From positions 1,488,001 through 1,552,000 of the forward strand of contig CM053332.1 of NCBI GenBank assembly GCA_028583605.1: a DNA stretch of 64,000 nucleotides. The letters run 5' to 3'. Below, piece after piece: positions 48,549-60,810 of the stretch; within the stretch, counting starts at the first letter, position 1, and the number at the start of each line of letters is the position of its first letter. The notes under the pieces are model-generated. The model ran no database searches, was not told where the DNA came from, and was given only the letters and a program-made list of their open reading frames with translations. Position numbers and translations under genes: made by a program. This stretch comes from Dastarcus helophoroides (lineage: Eukaryota > Arthropoda > Insecta > Coleoptera > Bothrideridae).

Positions 48549-51010
48549 TAAGTAAGTGTAGAAATAAATGAAATATATTAGGTTTTTCCATCTAGCGTCT
48601 TGTCATTTTTTGCTCACTCGGGTATCCATTATTTATAAAGTTTTTTTTTTAACCTTGGGTCTCTCCTAAATTATTTCTGTACATGCTAAAAACAATTTTA
48701 GCCAAGAAAAAAAATTGCGATGGCATTTAACCCTACGTGAATGACGATATGTTTCCCATTTAATCAACATGGCCTTTTGAAATTCATGTTTTTTCTTGCT
48801 AACTATATTCAATAACCTATTAAAAGTTGTTATTTCTATTTCTATTATGATCTCTTTATAGGAAAAGTTTGGTTGAAGTCCAAAATTTATTTTGTAATTT
48901 TAGGGGAGTAAAACTAATTCTTTGGGAAAGTTGGTATTTGCCGAACTTTTATGGTGGATACTGGCTAAATGGGTGAATCAGTTTTAACTTTTAAGTAAGT
49001 CGTTTGATGTGAAATTTAATACTCTTCAATTTTGGTAACAGTTTCTACAGGGTTTTTTTGGCTTTCAAAATTTAAACGGCATTAAAAATTTATCGCAAAT
49101 CCTTCTATGATCAAAGTGAATTTTAGAAGTTACCCGGTTTGGTGGAATTTTTAAAAAGAAAACGTTGAATTTACGTTGAATTATCGAAATTTCATTTTTT
49201 CCGTTTCTCTTTCCAATAGTTTCGTAGGTTTTTATGTACTAACTACTAATACTTTTTCGATTATTTAAATATTATATTTAAGTTTAAGCTCTGACCCAAA
49301 AGTTTTGTCTCTAGTATGGTTGACATACTAAATTACCGTGCTCTTTCTACTTTGCCTACCTTGTCTTTTTATGTCATTTTTATTTCTGAAGAGTTTCGTC
49401 TTTGATAGGTTGACCTAATAAGCTACGGTACTTCTTCTGTATTAAATTGAATGTTAATTTGTTCTTCAAGAAGTCCTCTAAGATGGAAAATAAAACATCA
49501 AAAATTTTGAGTAATTCTTGGATCCGCTTCAATTCCGTAAGAAGTATATCTTTTTTTTTTAATTTTATCCTACCCTAAGTATAAAAATTTGATAGAAAAA
49601 CATTATTTTTAAAAACACACAATGATAGTAGATAAAAATTTAATGAACCAACCATTTTATAAATTGTGATTTTAAGAAAACATAATTAGAGAAAATTGAA
49701 AATACATTCTTAGTTAACTTTAATTAAAATCTTTATTAAATTACTAGTATGAGTACAAAATGAAATATGTAGCATTTTATTATATCAATGCCATTAAGTC
49801 GTCGCCAAATTAATAAAAGAAAGGAAAATATTGGAGAAAACGGTAAAAATAAATCTCGGGATTTCAACCCTCCTTAAATTTCTAAGATAAATTTTTACCT
49901 TCGATATGAAAACTTCAATATAAAAGAATCATATTATAACCGCTGGTAATTTACTAAATACAATGAGCAAGAAAAAAATTATTTTCCAAAGAGTGCAAAA
50001 TCCCCATTTTAATTAAATGGGAAAAGTATAGTCATCTAGGCAGGGAAAAATGGCATCAGCTTTTTTTTTTTTAAATTGTTTACAGACTGCAAAGAATTAA
50101 TTTAGAGAATACCCAAGTTAAAGAAACCTTCGCTAATAACGAACACCCTAATGCTCACGTATGTCCTTTACTTGATTCGTACTTGCCAAATTTATATTTA
50201 ACATTGACATAAAAACTCTGCATTACTATCAGAAATCGAAGGAGGTCCATTTGCGGTTGCTTTTTTAGGCTTTTTAATTTTTCTTCCATTGTAAAATGAA
50301 AGCAATTAAAAAATGTTAAGCTTCTTTTGTTTACTTGTCTGTTTAAGATACTAATCAAGTAAGGAACGTACACGTAAACATGACAAAAAATCACAGCAGT
50401 ACACTAAGTGGGAAAACTTTTTTTTTACGGACTGCACATATATGTAGATATTATAAATGACTAAAGCAAATAATTTGATTGAACACAAGAAAGAAAAATA
50501 TAAATATGAAATTTCTTACGGTTGTTTATGTCATGAAAACGAGAACTCACATTATTATTATTCACTTGACATTTCTATTTTCAAAATAAAGTCGTCACTA
50601 ATATATTTTAAGGTTATGTGATATGCTTGATAAAAATGCATTAAAGGTACAGGATGTCTAAAAAAATTAGCATAAATCAACCACAAGGACACTGCAGATG
50701 ACTGAAAAAATATTAGTAACTAATGTTTTAGTTGCACACAATGCATATAATTTTTGTCATGTTAATCATAATTTATGACCAAAACGATTCAGAAAATATT
50801 ATTTCTGCTAAAGAATGTTTAAATGTTGCCATAAGATTAAACGCTCATTTTGAATCCAACAGAAATTACTTCCGAGGACTGCAACGAAAATAAAATGAAA
50901 AACTAATATACATTTTAATTGCTTCCTTCGTTGACAGCTCTCCTTAAATCTACATCACGTCAAACAAACCATTACCCCGTCATGCTACTCTATCAAATAA
51001 CACATTAGCT
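48549..51010. repeat. 2.4-kb direct duplication, unit 2
   Basis: Matches 45566-47973 from the same start word to the same end word and is about 54 bases longer, with indels concentrated around 49480-49930. Its minus frame 50155-50394 differs from the copy in unit 1 by two residues near the start (KK/KR and SLIFF/SLTFF) and is otherwise identical. It could be a genuine segmental duplication or two haplotypes placed in tandem by the assembler. Confidence 0.9.
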
Positions 51011-51360
51011 TCCAGACCTGGCGGGCAGTGATTTTTCTAAGTGAAAATGAGCGCCCGAGAAAGTTATTTAGATTCGGTTCTATCAAACGCTTCACTTGTC
51101 GTTTTATTCGGCGCGGAGAAAGCTATTGCAACGATAAAAAAAACCTGAGCACTTCGGTGCTTCTTCTCGTGAAGGAATAATGCCGACCGGAACCGTGCGA
51201 TTACCAATGAGTCGACTGCTACAATTCCTGGAATTCCAACAGATGATAAAGTCATCTGCTAGGCGATGAGCTATGGGTCGACGAAGTTTCTTCCTAATGG
51301 GGCAAATATCAGATTAGGTGACAATAAAAGAACCATCCGCGTAATGTGGATTTACTTCTA
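51011..51360. other. GC-richer block of unknown nature with a UUCG hairpin
   Basis: Starting exactly at the end of duplication unit 2, about 350 bases are notably richer in G+C, with frames on both strands that look compositionally like coding sequence: plus MSARESYLDSVLSNASLVV from 51048, ending at a TGA near 51147; minus 51064-51255 MTLSSVGIPGIVAVDSL. Neither resembles a family I know. At 51148-51161 AGCAC-TTCG-GTGCT would form a C(UUCG)G tetraloop hairpin. It may be an unrecognised transposon segment or an exon. Confidence 0.3.
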
Positions 51361-54275
51361 TGGCAAGTCTAGTGGAATCGAAAGATTGGCATAAGGATGT
51401 GTTATATAAACTTACTTGAAACTTCTACCTTTATTACCATTAATTAAGTCAGAGACAGTAAGCGCAATAACTCTCTTACTGAAGAAATTATTAAGTAAAA
51501 TAAAAAATTAGGAAAAACTCGGAAATTCTTTCAAGATTCTAAATGATGCTATAAAAACCATAATTTGAAGACTAATATCGACATGTTGGGAAAAACAGAA
51601 AATTTGGAGGAAAAGTCGAATTTTTCCATTATGCCAGAATATTACGAAATTTCGGAAATAATTCGAAATTTCGGAAATAATTCGAAATTTTGATGCAAAC
51701 ACTTAAATTTCTATAGTAAAATAAAAATTTGGAGACAAAAAGTTTTTATGAAACTCGAAATTTTATTTTTGTTTTAGATATTTAAACTTTTTGGTATAAA
51801 ATTGTTTCTACATTTTTATTAAATCAATAAGTATGCGTTTTGTTTAAAAATTCTGAAATTTTTCGTATATTTTTTAATTTCTTCCGAAATTTCCCTTTTA
51901 CAGTGTCGTACTTAATATTTTTTGTGTAAGTACAATAATTTTTAAGAAAACTTTTTGGATATATTGGATCGTCGCATTTTCGAATTCAGCGAAATCTTCT
52001 GTGTCACATCTATTCAAATCTAATAAAATATTCCGTGTTCAAGGTGTAATTTGAATGTTTAAGTTAATCTTAAAAATATATTTACAATAAATATCAAAAC
52101 CACATTGTGAGACATGAATTTAGATTCTGGTGAAAAAACAGATATCATGTCTTACAACTCAAACATGCAACCGAGGCGCTGTAGTTTAGTTGAAATGAAT
52201 TCAAACAACACAAAGGAACCATTCAGTCGTGTCAAAAGCGTTAAATCATTTTACTATTATGAATGTCGGACGGCGTTAGTTATCCTTGCCGAATTGCAAA
52301 TATTGATTTGCTTTATTTCCACTGACGGTGAAAGTAGATTAAAGTTTAGCTTCAATATTTCCTGATTGTAAATGGGTGGAGCATTATAATGGAAAATTGC
52401 GAATAATTGAAATTGTTAATATGCAATTAATTCGACATATGTTCAAATATAATTATTAAATATCGTAGCCATAAAGCTATAACTAGTTTAATTTCTAAAT
52501 CTTACCGAGTACTTTGCTGCTACTTAAAGCAAGCTAGAGGGAATTTTGCGCAAGTTTTAAAGATACAAATATGAGAGAAATTATGATCTAAGATTAAAAA
52601 CCGCTTTCAATTACTAAAACAATACAAAACCACATTATAATTCACTACCTTCGTAAATTTAAATATTCTGCATACATTTTTTTTTCATTTTATTCCTTTA
52701 AGTAGTAGGTTTCCACGACTTTGAGTGAGTTCGCTCGTCTCGTAGAATTCACATGTTCCTAATTCGTAACATCTCGAGTCGCACCATAGACAAATTACTA
52801 CTTGGGTGCTGTAATTTGGTTCGCTATCTAACAATAACTCAGAGTTTTGTTTCAAAATAGAAACATTATGGTCCAAATTAGGGGCAACGGAGGTTGTGTC
52901 GCAATCGCATAATTTGAGAAGTACATTTCGGAATATTACAGTACCATTAATTACGTTGCGCTAAAACCGATCAAATGAAATCCAGGCTGACATGACCTTG
53001 GCTTTCAGAAGTCAACACCACCACATCTGTACGAATTTAGTTTTATGTAGCCCATAAGTTGGTGTAAACAATTAGTCGATAGCTTGATCAAAATTGTGTA
53101 GAATTGACAATAAATGAAAATTGATTTTCACAAATGGATAGGGAAGAAACCATTTGAATACAATTTACAATATACTATTAAGATTCGCTTTTCTTTCTGA
53201 CTCTTATGATTGCAAGTTTAATGTATAAATATGTATGCAAAATTTTCAAAGTTTTGTGTACAATTGCTAGTTTTAGGTTAGAGCTTGGATAATCAATTAT
53301 TTTCAAATTATTTTTAAAACGTGTGAGGTTGCCGTACATTAGGTATCCAAATTAGTAGGGCGAGTTATTACCATACACTACAAATTATTATTACTATCCG
53401 CTCTTATCAAATATAAATTCAAAAATATTATCCTGAAGGAGAAAAACCGATTTTAAAATAATCCAAAAATATTATTTAATGACAGGCTTCACTTTTTGAA
53501 AATAGAATATAGTCAACCAAATATTTTCATAAAAATGCCGCTGTTAGGAAATAAACTTTCAAAATATCTAGTTTAAAGTAGACATTTTAGCTAGAACATT
53601 TTCTTTGTGCAGCGTGTATAGTTTTCCACAGGAAGATTCAAAACTCGATGTACACATTTTAAGAGCGTATTCTTATGACCAAAATAAGAATTTTTCTTCC
53701 CATAAATATGTGTCCCCAAATTGCACCCTCTCTGATTATCTCAAATTGTGACTACAGTTACGGATCAAATATTTTTAAAGAGTTAAAAGGCGATTAGAAA
53801 ATCTGGAAAATGTCACAGACGAACCAATAAGCCAAAAAAAAAGCTAAACATTCCTGCTATGTTGGTTTCTTTAGCAAACATGTCATGCTAATTTCCAACA
53901 TAGTGCAATTTGCATTTGCTAAATCCAGTAAATTATTATGAATAATGTGCCTCGTAATGTTATACATAGTCCAGAATTTACCAGTATCATTAAACCATTA
54001 GTCATAGAATTTGTAAGTAACTGTTGCTTGAAACTTATTTATTGTGACATTACAATTCCAAAAAAGGCCACGCCACTGCAATTATCGTAAAAATATCGAC
54101 AAAGCTGAATTATAATCGATCGTGCAAGTCGGGCGGGGTTTTGGAAAGGCATTATGCTCCAGAAGTTACGCTATTGTAAACATATATGTAGGAAGTTTGA
54201 GATTAACGTGCACGCTTCCAAAGAATAATGTCAATGATCCTGTAAACACCACACAAGGTCCTAGCAATTAATTCC

Positions 54276-54280
<5 letters not shown>
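51361..54280. other. Noncoding, nothing recognised
   Basis: 51480-51960 is low-complexity AT with short direct repeats (AATTTCGGAAATAATTCG twice, 51649-51685). The open frames at 52114-52365 and 52685-52876 have ordinary composition but match nothing. No RNA gene or element end was identified. Confidence 0.4.
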
Positions 54281-54331
<51 letters not shown>

Positions 54332-55107
54332 AATTTTGTTTTAGGGTAAGTCGATCAGTAAAGGTACAGGTAAAGAATAAATACTCTTTATCTATTTCCA
54401 AGCTTTCGAAGCTTTATTTTTGCTTCATCATCAGGGATTAGATTTGAGATTAGACCTTTGTGAAGTGCTATACATCCTACTATATATTACATTGCATTTA
54501 GTTTTTTAAAGAAAGATAATCATTCCTGTCATTACATTGCCAATTATGTTTTTACCTTGCTACATGCAAATATCTTATTAATATTCGATTTTACCAACAT
54601 TTAGGTCCTTTTGGAAATAGAATGTTTCATTATTCCTTAGTTTTTATTATTTGTGAAATTTGGACCTTTTTGATGTTACTTTTCATTGTTTTTTTTTTGT
54701 TTGTTTCTTTGTTACTTTTCCAAAGAAAAGTAACATCAAAAAGGTCCAAATTTCACAAATAATAAAAACTAAGGAATAATGAACCATTCTATTCCCAAAA
54801 GGACCTTAATGTTGGTAAAATCGAAATATTAATAAGATATTTGCACGTAGCAAGGTAAAAACATAATTGGCAATGTAATGACAGGAATGATTATCTTTCT
54901 TTAAAAAACCAAATACAATGTAATATATAGTAGGATGTATAGCACTTCACAAAGGTCTAATCTCAAATCTAATCCATGATGATGAAGCAAAAATAAAGCT
55001 TCGAAAGCTTGGAAATAAATAAAGAGTATTCTTTACCTGTACCTTTACTGATCGACTTACCCTAAAACAAAATTAAATAACATACCCTACGATCATAAAC
55101 AAAAACT

Positions 55108-55161
<54 letters not shown>
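54281..55161. mobile_element. Large foldback element with (AT)n outer ends
   Basis: The left arm (54326-54684) and right arm (54725-55078) are near-perfect reverse complements, about 355 bp each, around a 40-base spacer. The outer left arm begins TTTAATTTTGTTTTAGGGTA and the right arm ends TACCCTAAAACAAAATTAAA. Both outer sides adjoin (AT)n tracts (54281-54327 and about 55109-55161). Each arm contains CCTGATGATGAAGC or its variant, AAAAATAAAGCTTCGAAAGC in inverse order. This is a Penelope-type hairpin tail, so the arms may be two head-to-head truncated copies. The spacer carries a nested palindrome GTTACTTTTC/GAAAAGTAAC (54711-54734). No coding frame. Confidence 0.85.
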
Positions 55162-55164
<3 letters not shown>

Positions 55165-56395
55165 CGTTTTTTAATAAGTGATACTTTTAAAAAACACCTT
55201 TTTAGTTACAATATACAGTAGGTACCGATTATTCAAAAACTATGAGGTGTTCAAATGAAAAAATCATCAAATTTGCTAAAAGTATTGGTCAGAAGAAGAC
55301 GTAACGAAAAGCCAATGCGATTACTTAACAATTGATTTATTTGATCTCCGAAATGTTGGTCAATCTTGCAGGTATTATTTATACAAAATTGTTAGTTACA
55401 TAACGATCATCGATCACGAAGGAAAATCTTTTTTTCGTTATTTTCTTTGGCAAAGTCTATTTTGACTTGATGAAATACAAAGATTCAGAAAATATGGTCT
55501 GGAACTCTGACATTTTCCATAGCAAAAGTTATGGAAAATGCCATATAGAAGACATAACGATATGGAAAAAAATTAGGACATTAAATTTTGATGGAATTAT
55601 ACATAAATCATAAAATATGGTTAACTTTTAACATGAGTTTTAATTAGGAATAGTGAATCAGGAAAGATATCAAACTAAAACTTTTCGGCCATTAGATGAC
55701 GAGTTTCATAATGATGAAATTAAAAAAAGATATTTTTACCAAGGTCTTGCAATTTCATATTGCATATTAGTCAGAACAGATTTTTTAATATATTATTTAT
55801 TGACTGGTTAATCTGTAGAGTACACCTATTGCTTCTTCTTGTGACCATAAATGAAAAACAAAATTTAGAAACATCTGTGCCTTTCTTCAAAAATCCAAAA
55901 GAAATTTAGTTATGAATTTTAAAACTTGTTTACAATCAAACAAGATTTAAGTGGGTAACCTTATGAAATGGATAGATGATTCTTTTTCTCCTTTATGAAC
56001 TTTTTCCTTACAAAACAATAATTACTTGTGACGTNNNNNNNNNNNNNNNNNNNNNNNNNNNNNNNNNNNNNNNNNNNNNNNNNNNNNNNNNNNNNNNNNN
56101 NNNNNNNNNNNNNNNNNNNNNNNNNNNNNNNNNNCATGCATTATTAGACATTTTCCACATTGAAAATAATAGGGAATATCAACTATAAACCATCTACATG
56201 AAAAATAATAAAAGATATTTGTTGCAAGAACAGTTCTTAAAAAGAAAAGAAAATCGTTATCAAACCTAGTAGTAGTGCTAAAAAAATGTCAAATATTCCT
56301 CAAAAGAATTCCTGTAACATGGATGGGAACTCAAACAATGTATTAACTAACCCGTTCTAACTTGCTTCCACGCCCCTAGATACCATCTTATACTT
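55162..56395. other. AT-rich DNA interrupted by an assembly gap
   Basis: No gene is seen. 55500-55560 has a small inverted pair (TGACATTTTCCATA and TATGGAAAATGCCA). The assembly gap lies at 56035-56134; sequence on its two sides cannot be assumed contiguous. Confidence 0.4.
56035..56134. other. Assembly gap (100 Ns)
   Basis: Exactly 100 Ns, the conventional placeholder for a scaffold gap of unknown length. The frame crossing it (55976-56188) is an artefact. Confidence 1.
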
Positions 56396-56530
56396 GTGGA
56401 TTGCAGTGGATTGGAAGAAGGTTCTTTTAATTGGTCATCTGGATCACCGGACTTAACCCCTCTGAATTTATTTTTACAGGGTCACGTTAAACTGTTTTGT
56501 TTAGAGCGTATTGGGATAACAATAAAATTT
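56390..56530 (+). pseudogene. Tc1/mariner-type transposase fragment (third catalytic region)
   Basis: The frame opening at 56396 reads GLEEGSFNWSSGSPDLTPLN followed by LFLQGHVK. This matches the block before and around the third catalytic Asp of the insect transposase family seen at 26831-27626 (G-R-G-P-I-W-P-x-RSPDLTPLDFFLWGxxK). The Asp of SPDLTP is present; several other positions are changed. Downstream the frame loses resemblance although it stays open to 56632. Nothing of the N-terminal half is seen upstream, where the assembly gap lies 260 bases away. It supplies part of the region deleted in the 26.8-kb copy but is itself an isolated relic. Confidence 0.65.
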
Positions 56531-56639
56531 CTTGTGACTGATTTATACAGTCATTCTTTCAAAAAGCCCTTTTCTTTAAATTTAATGTTAATATGTAACA
56601 TCTTTTGGAATTGGAATATTTTTGTATTCTAATGATCCC

Positions 56640-59214
56640 GAATTAACCTTTGGAACTTTTATTAGTAAGAGGAGTTTATTCAATTTTTCAACTTTTGTAT
56701 TGAGATTTCCAACATTTTTGCGGCACCTCTTTTTTACCTTTGACGGATTGTACATTTACTTCTTTTGTAGCCGTTTAGCTTTTGCTAAACTCATAAAATG
56801 AATTTGTCGTTTGAAAAAAATATGAAGTTATTTCAGTAATTTTAAGAAAGTAATATCCGTATTTTTTATTTACCCTATACATATTGTCTTTTAGAGAAAT
56901 GATTAGGTTAGGTCAGTCAAATAACAAAATATTTTATTACTTTGTTATTTACCGGCATTTACCAACTTGCCTAAACTTTTAGCTAAAAACCGCTTCATTA
57001 TAAATGCCTGAGACCTTAATATGTTTGAAAAAAACCCTGTTTAAGTTGACTTACTTTTAGTTTTCAATATAAATTTGTTTAAATTTCAAAAGAAAAATGT
57101 CAAACGTTTTTGAAAATTTCTAAAATTTAAGTCGAAGTAAAAACATTAAAGAAAGAACTATATTTATTTAAAAAAGAGCCGAAGTTGTCTTTCGATTCTG
57201 TTCAATCTTTTATAAAAGTAATAAATTTCTATTCAAACTATTCAAAAATTGCCAGTATGAACGTAGGATTTTTAAACTTAAAGATTTATTATTTCCAGGC
57301 CTAACTCTTTTTAACTCGGAATTTCGAGCATTATTTTATAATTTGAAGAAGTCAAAATTTGATAAATCGCGTAATTAATAAAAATATCTTAACGTTAGAC
57401 GTATAATTTTGAAATATTGCCTTTTTTTCTAATTTTTGATTCTAGTCCAAAATTTTTACATGTCTAAATTTAAAGTTTCTAATTAAGAAAATCAAATTTA
57501 AAGTTGTTATTTTTACAGGTTCGCCTGGAATTCTTATATAAAGGTCGAAATTTGGGTTTTTTAAAGATTTTGGTATAACTTCTCAAAATTTTGTAATTAA
57601 TAAATAATTATAAACTTTAGTCGAAATTTCAACATTTTATTTTAATATATCTTTATTTTTTAAACTTTTCTTTGATAGATTTTTTTTAATATTATTATTT
57701 TTGTTATTTTTTTTAATTTATAAATATGAGAATATCTTCGATAATTTTAAGTTTTCTCAATTAACATTTTAAACTGACTTTAACCTGAAATTTAAACTTT
57801 TAAATTTTTATCGAATAGTTCAAGAATTTTTTGACTTGGGTCTCAAAATTTTCAGTTTTAAAATTATTAATTTTTGAAACAGCAGTTCCACTTTAAAACC
57901 AAATTATTGATGTTGTTCTAGAAATATCATCATTAGTATCATTAATACGTCATGAATTTGCAAAATAACCTCTTAATTTCCGAAAATTGAGGTAGCCCTT
58001 TGTATGTGAAAAATTCTCCCTTTTGTTTATTTCTTGCGCCCGTTTTAACCTATTATTGAACCAGAATCTCAATAAACTTAAATAAATATTAAAAAATGTG
58101 GAGTTCTTGTGCTTATTTATAATTATTTTGTCCATCGAAGTTTCTTACACTTTTGACGTTGACCGAAGTTCAAGGACAGTAATCGTCCGGCATTAAATTG
58201 GAACAGTAAAAAATGGGCAAATACTCTTTAACAACATTTTACGTAAGACTGGTTACGATTGTCTAGTAACCTGTCCTTTAAACGAAGGCGAGGAATTATC
58301 TTCATGCTTCGGACGGAGTAACAAGTCGACGCCTACTAATTTGAATGACTGTTAATTGCATAGAGCTCTTGAAACTACCGTAACCTTGTTTACATTGTTA
58401 AGCGAGCACTGTTCATTTCCGGCGTAGGTCAAACACATCCTTGCACAATGACTTATTTTTTTCAATTGTCTCCTGATATAGACGCTAAAGGAAGTGAGAT
58501 TGTTTCACAGCAATATCAATGAAAATGTAGTAATATGTAGGAAGCCTTCCACAAGCACTGCACTTCTGAAAGATTTTCCCACTTAATGATACTATCTAAT
58601 CTGGCTGGTAATGCTGGTTTACAACAGCAATAATTATTGTATCTCTGGCTCTCCAGCAGTAATAATTCTTATGTACAGGATGCCAAAAAAAAAAAAATAA
58701 GGAAAGATTTTATTTTGACAATTTCAACGAATCAATGATTCAATTTTTTCAGGAACTACCCGATTTCGTAGTTAGGGCCTTGCAAAATTAGAGATTAATA
58801 AATAGTTTTTAATTTTTTTATGAAAACGGGTAAATCTCTGAAAATAAGTGTTCCATTTACTACAATTATAAGAGGCGTTTTATAAATATTTTTATGGCTC
58901 TTCCTACTAAAACACGTTTTGAATCTTGTGAGTGAAACGCTGAAGAAACTTGCACGCATTATATTCATTTAAAAGAAGTTACGAAAATATAATATTTATG
59001 AAATATCTTTATGTGAGCGTAATGATCATTGATTTTCTTTTATTTGAGAACAGATTTAAAACCTAGACTAATCTTAAAGGAATGGTCATAGCTTCGAGAT
59101 CATAACGTTTTAAGATAGGATATTTTATAATTTTTATTAAAAATGACGTCAATTCGTATGCTAAAGGAATTATTAAGCAACAATTTCTGCAAATGCGTTC
59201 GCGGAAATCGCTAT
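56640..59214. other. Noncoding DNA, one GC-richer patch
   Basis: 57050-57900 is again built of AAATTT/GAAAA/TTTTC words. 58140-58460 is GC-richer (CGGACGGAGTAACAAGTCGA, CGGCGTAGG) without an open frame. 58676 has a TACAGGATGCC mariner-like end followed by poly-A. No gene is recognised. Confidence 0.4.
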
Positions 59215-59400
59215 TTGTCGGAAAGACTTCAATGGTCGCGTAAGCGAGAAGCTTAATAGCAATTCAATTATATTATTGACTGACGCTTTAAGATTTAGGA
59301 AAACTTGTTTTATATGGATAATAAGCAACACTTTTATAAATATGTAATTCTCAAATAAATACTGTTATTTGGTTTAATTAATTAGTGTCCTGAGGACTAA
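59215..59400. repeat. Interspersed repeat, copy 1 of 3
   Basis: Shared words with 62325-62403 (GCGAGAAGCTTAAT, GCGCTTTA/ACGCTTTA) and with 63355-63520 (AGAAAGACTTTAATGG/GGAAAGACTTCAATGG, ACTGACGCTT, TAATTCTCAA/TTATTCTCAA). The copies are well diverged and in the same orientation. Two lie right of the TIR element at 59969-62142 and one lies left of it. The family was not identified. Confidence 0.55.
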
Positions 59401-59789
59401 TTTACCCATGTTACATATTGAGTTATCTTGTTTAATTGTTTGATGAGTTGACTCCAAAAGTATAAGGAAACAGAAATTTTATTTTCAGCATTTGATACAT
59501 TTATTGTTACTGAAAACAGCTCAGAAGAGATAGGGATCGATTAGGGGAAGAATTTTATAACAGAAACAATAGCTCACAAGTCGTTCGACAGGTTCAGAGT
59601 GAGAAATGTTTTAATCATAAGTACGTTTTAGATGTTCATTGAGCACTACGATTAATGCATAAGTTAAGATAGTCTATAGTTTTTGACACATGGCAAAAAA
59701 GTTTTCAGAGTAGTAAATGCTTTCAGAACAAGTGTTGCAATTTCATTGTGAAACTGGGAAAAGAAGTAATTTGCATAATAAGACTCAAC

Positions 59790-59930
59790 ATGTATCTGTA
59801 GGCTCACCAAAAATTAAATGAGACCAGAAGGGATGTGATGCCTCATCGACCGTACTCAAATGACATAGTACCATCAGATTTTCATTGGTTTTACTTGAAT
59901 TAAGTTCAAGACATTTTAGGAAAATGGAAT
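59790..59930 (+). pseudogene. Mariner transposase fragment
   Basis: A plus frame from about 59799 reads AHQKLNETRRDVMPHRPYSN, then DIVPSDFHWFYLN, a stop, and VQDILGK. These match the block of mariner transposases around the third catalytic Asp (KLxELxWxVLPHPPYSPDxAPSDYHLFRSLQ). The final Asp (PSD) is kept, but YSPD has become YSND and a TAG precedes the block. No N-terminal part was recognised upstream. It ends about 40 bases before the left TIR of the element at 59969, which may have landed in or beside it. Confidence 0.7.
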
Positions 59931-60144
59931 TATTAAATTTACCTGAGAGATAAAAAATTATTGTGAACGGGTGATTCTCATTTAAGAGGTTCTTTCGACG
60001 TCCATGATTAAATAATATATTTTAAAAACAAAATTGTTATAAATGACGTAATAATCTTTTGAAGTAAAACGTCTACTCTACTGACCATAAGTTTCATTAT
60101 TATAAATTACTTTGTTTTGGCCCAATCGCACTTAAACTTTCAAA

Positions 60145-60720
60145 AATGTCTCTCCCCTGGTGTGTCCCTTTGCTGTATGTAATGTAAATTAATAACATTA
60201 GATAAGTCTAAATAAATCACAATTCTTCATTGCATTGAATTTCATAAACTAGCATAATTAACAATTATAATGCAACAAGTAAAATTATTAAACAATGTTT
60301 TTTTCGTAAAAAATAATCAGGGCAAATATTGTCCCGCATTTTTCGCACTTCTTCCAATGGCATTTGAAATCTTATAAAATACTATGCATATACCTTTTTC
60401 TTGGGAATTTAAACTTATGAATGATTGACAATTGACAAAATATGAGGGATCGAAGTCGCTCAAGACATTCATGTGCTATCATTAGCTGTAATTTTAGTCG
60501 CGCTACTTAATTGTGCGGGTGTGAACAGTGAACGCAATCTCTCCCCTGGTAAGTTTTAATTTTTAATTATTTATTTAAATATTTTAATTTAATTGTATAT
60601 ATTTACTGCACTTTGTGGGTACATTGTCACGCCTTTAAGTTATTTCTTTACATTAGATACATTTAAGATTATCAGTTTTTTCTAATGAAAAAATCTCTCC
60701 CCTGCCATATCTCCCCTGGC
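60145..60720 (+). repeat. Left group of CTCCCCTG boxes
   Basis: Exact boxes start at 60152, 60541, 60697 and 60711. The one at 60541 runs straight into GGTAAGT, a good splice donor (intron would start 60549); the one at 60711 is followed by GCTTTTCAG, a good acceptor (ending 60727). The boxes may be transposase-binding sites, splicing or transcript elements; sequence alone does not decide. Confidence 0.6.
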
Positions 60721-60810
60721 TTTTCAGATGCCAGGGAAGGGATCAAGCGACCACTGAAGATGTGATAACATAAGATCAGACTGTTTTTCTTAAGCTTTAA
60801 CATAGTAGAA

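Noticed and set aside
45566..51010. The two 2.4-kb units as LTRs of one retrotransposon with a 575-bp interior
   Set aside because: No TG...CA ends, primer-binding site, polypurine tract or coding sequence in the interior.
52114..52365. 83-codon plus frame with normal-looking composition
   Set aside because: No domain, no good splice sites or start context; chance cannot be excluded.
54281..55161. AT tracts as a replication origin or matrix attachment site
   Set aside because: Their symmetric position at both ends of the foldback is better explained by the insertion structure.
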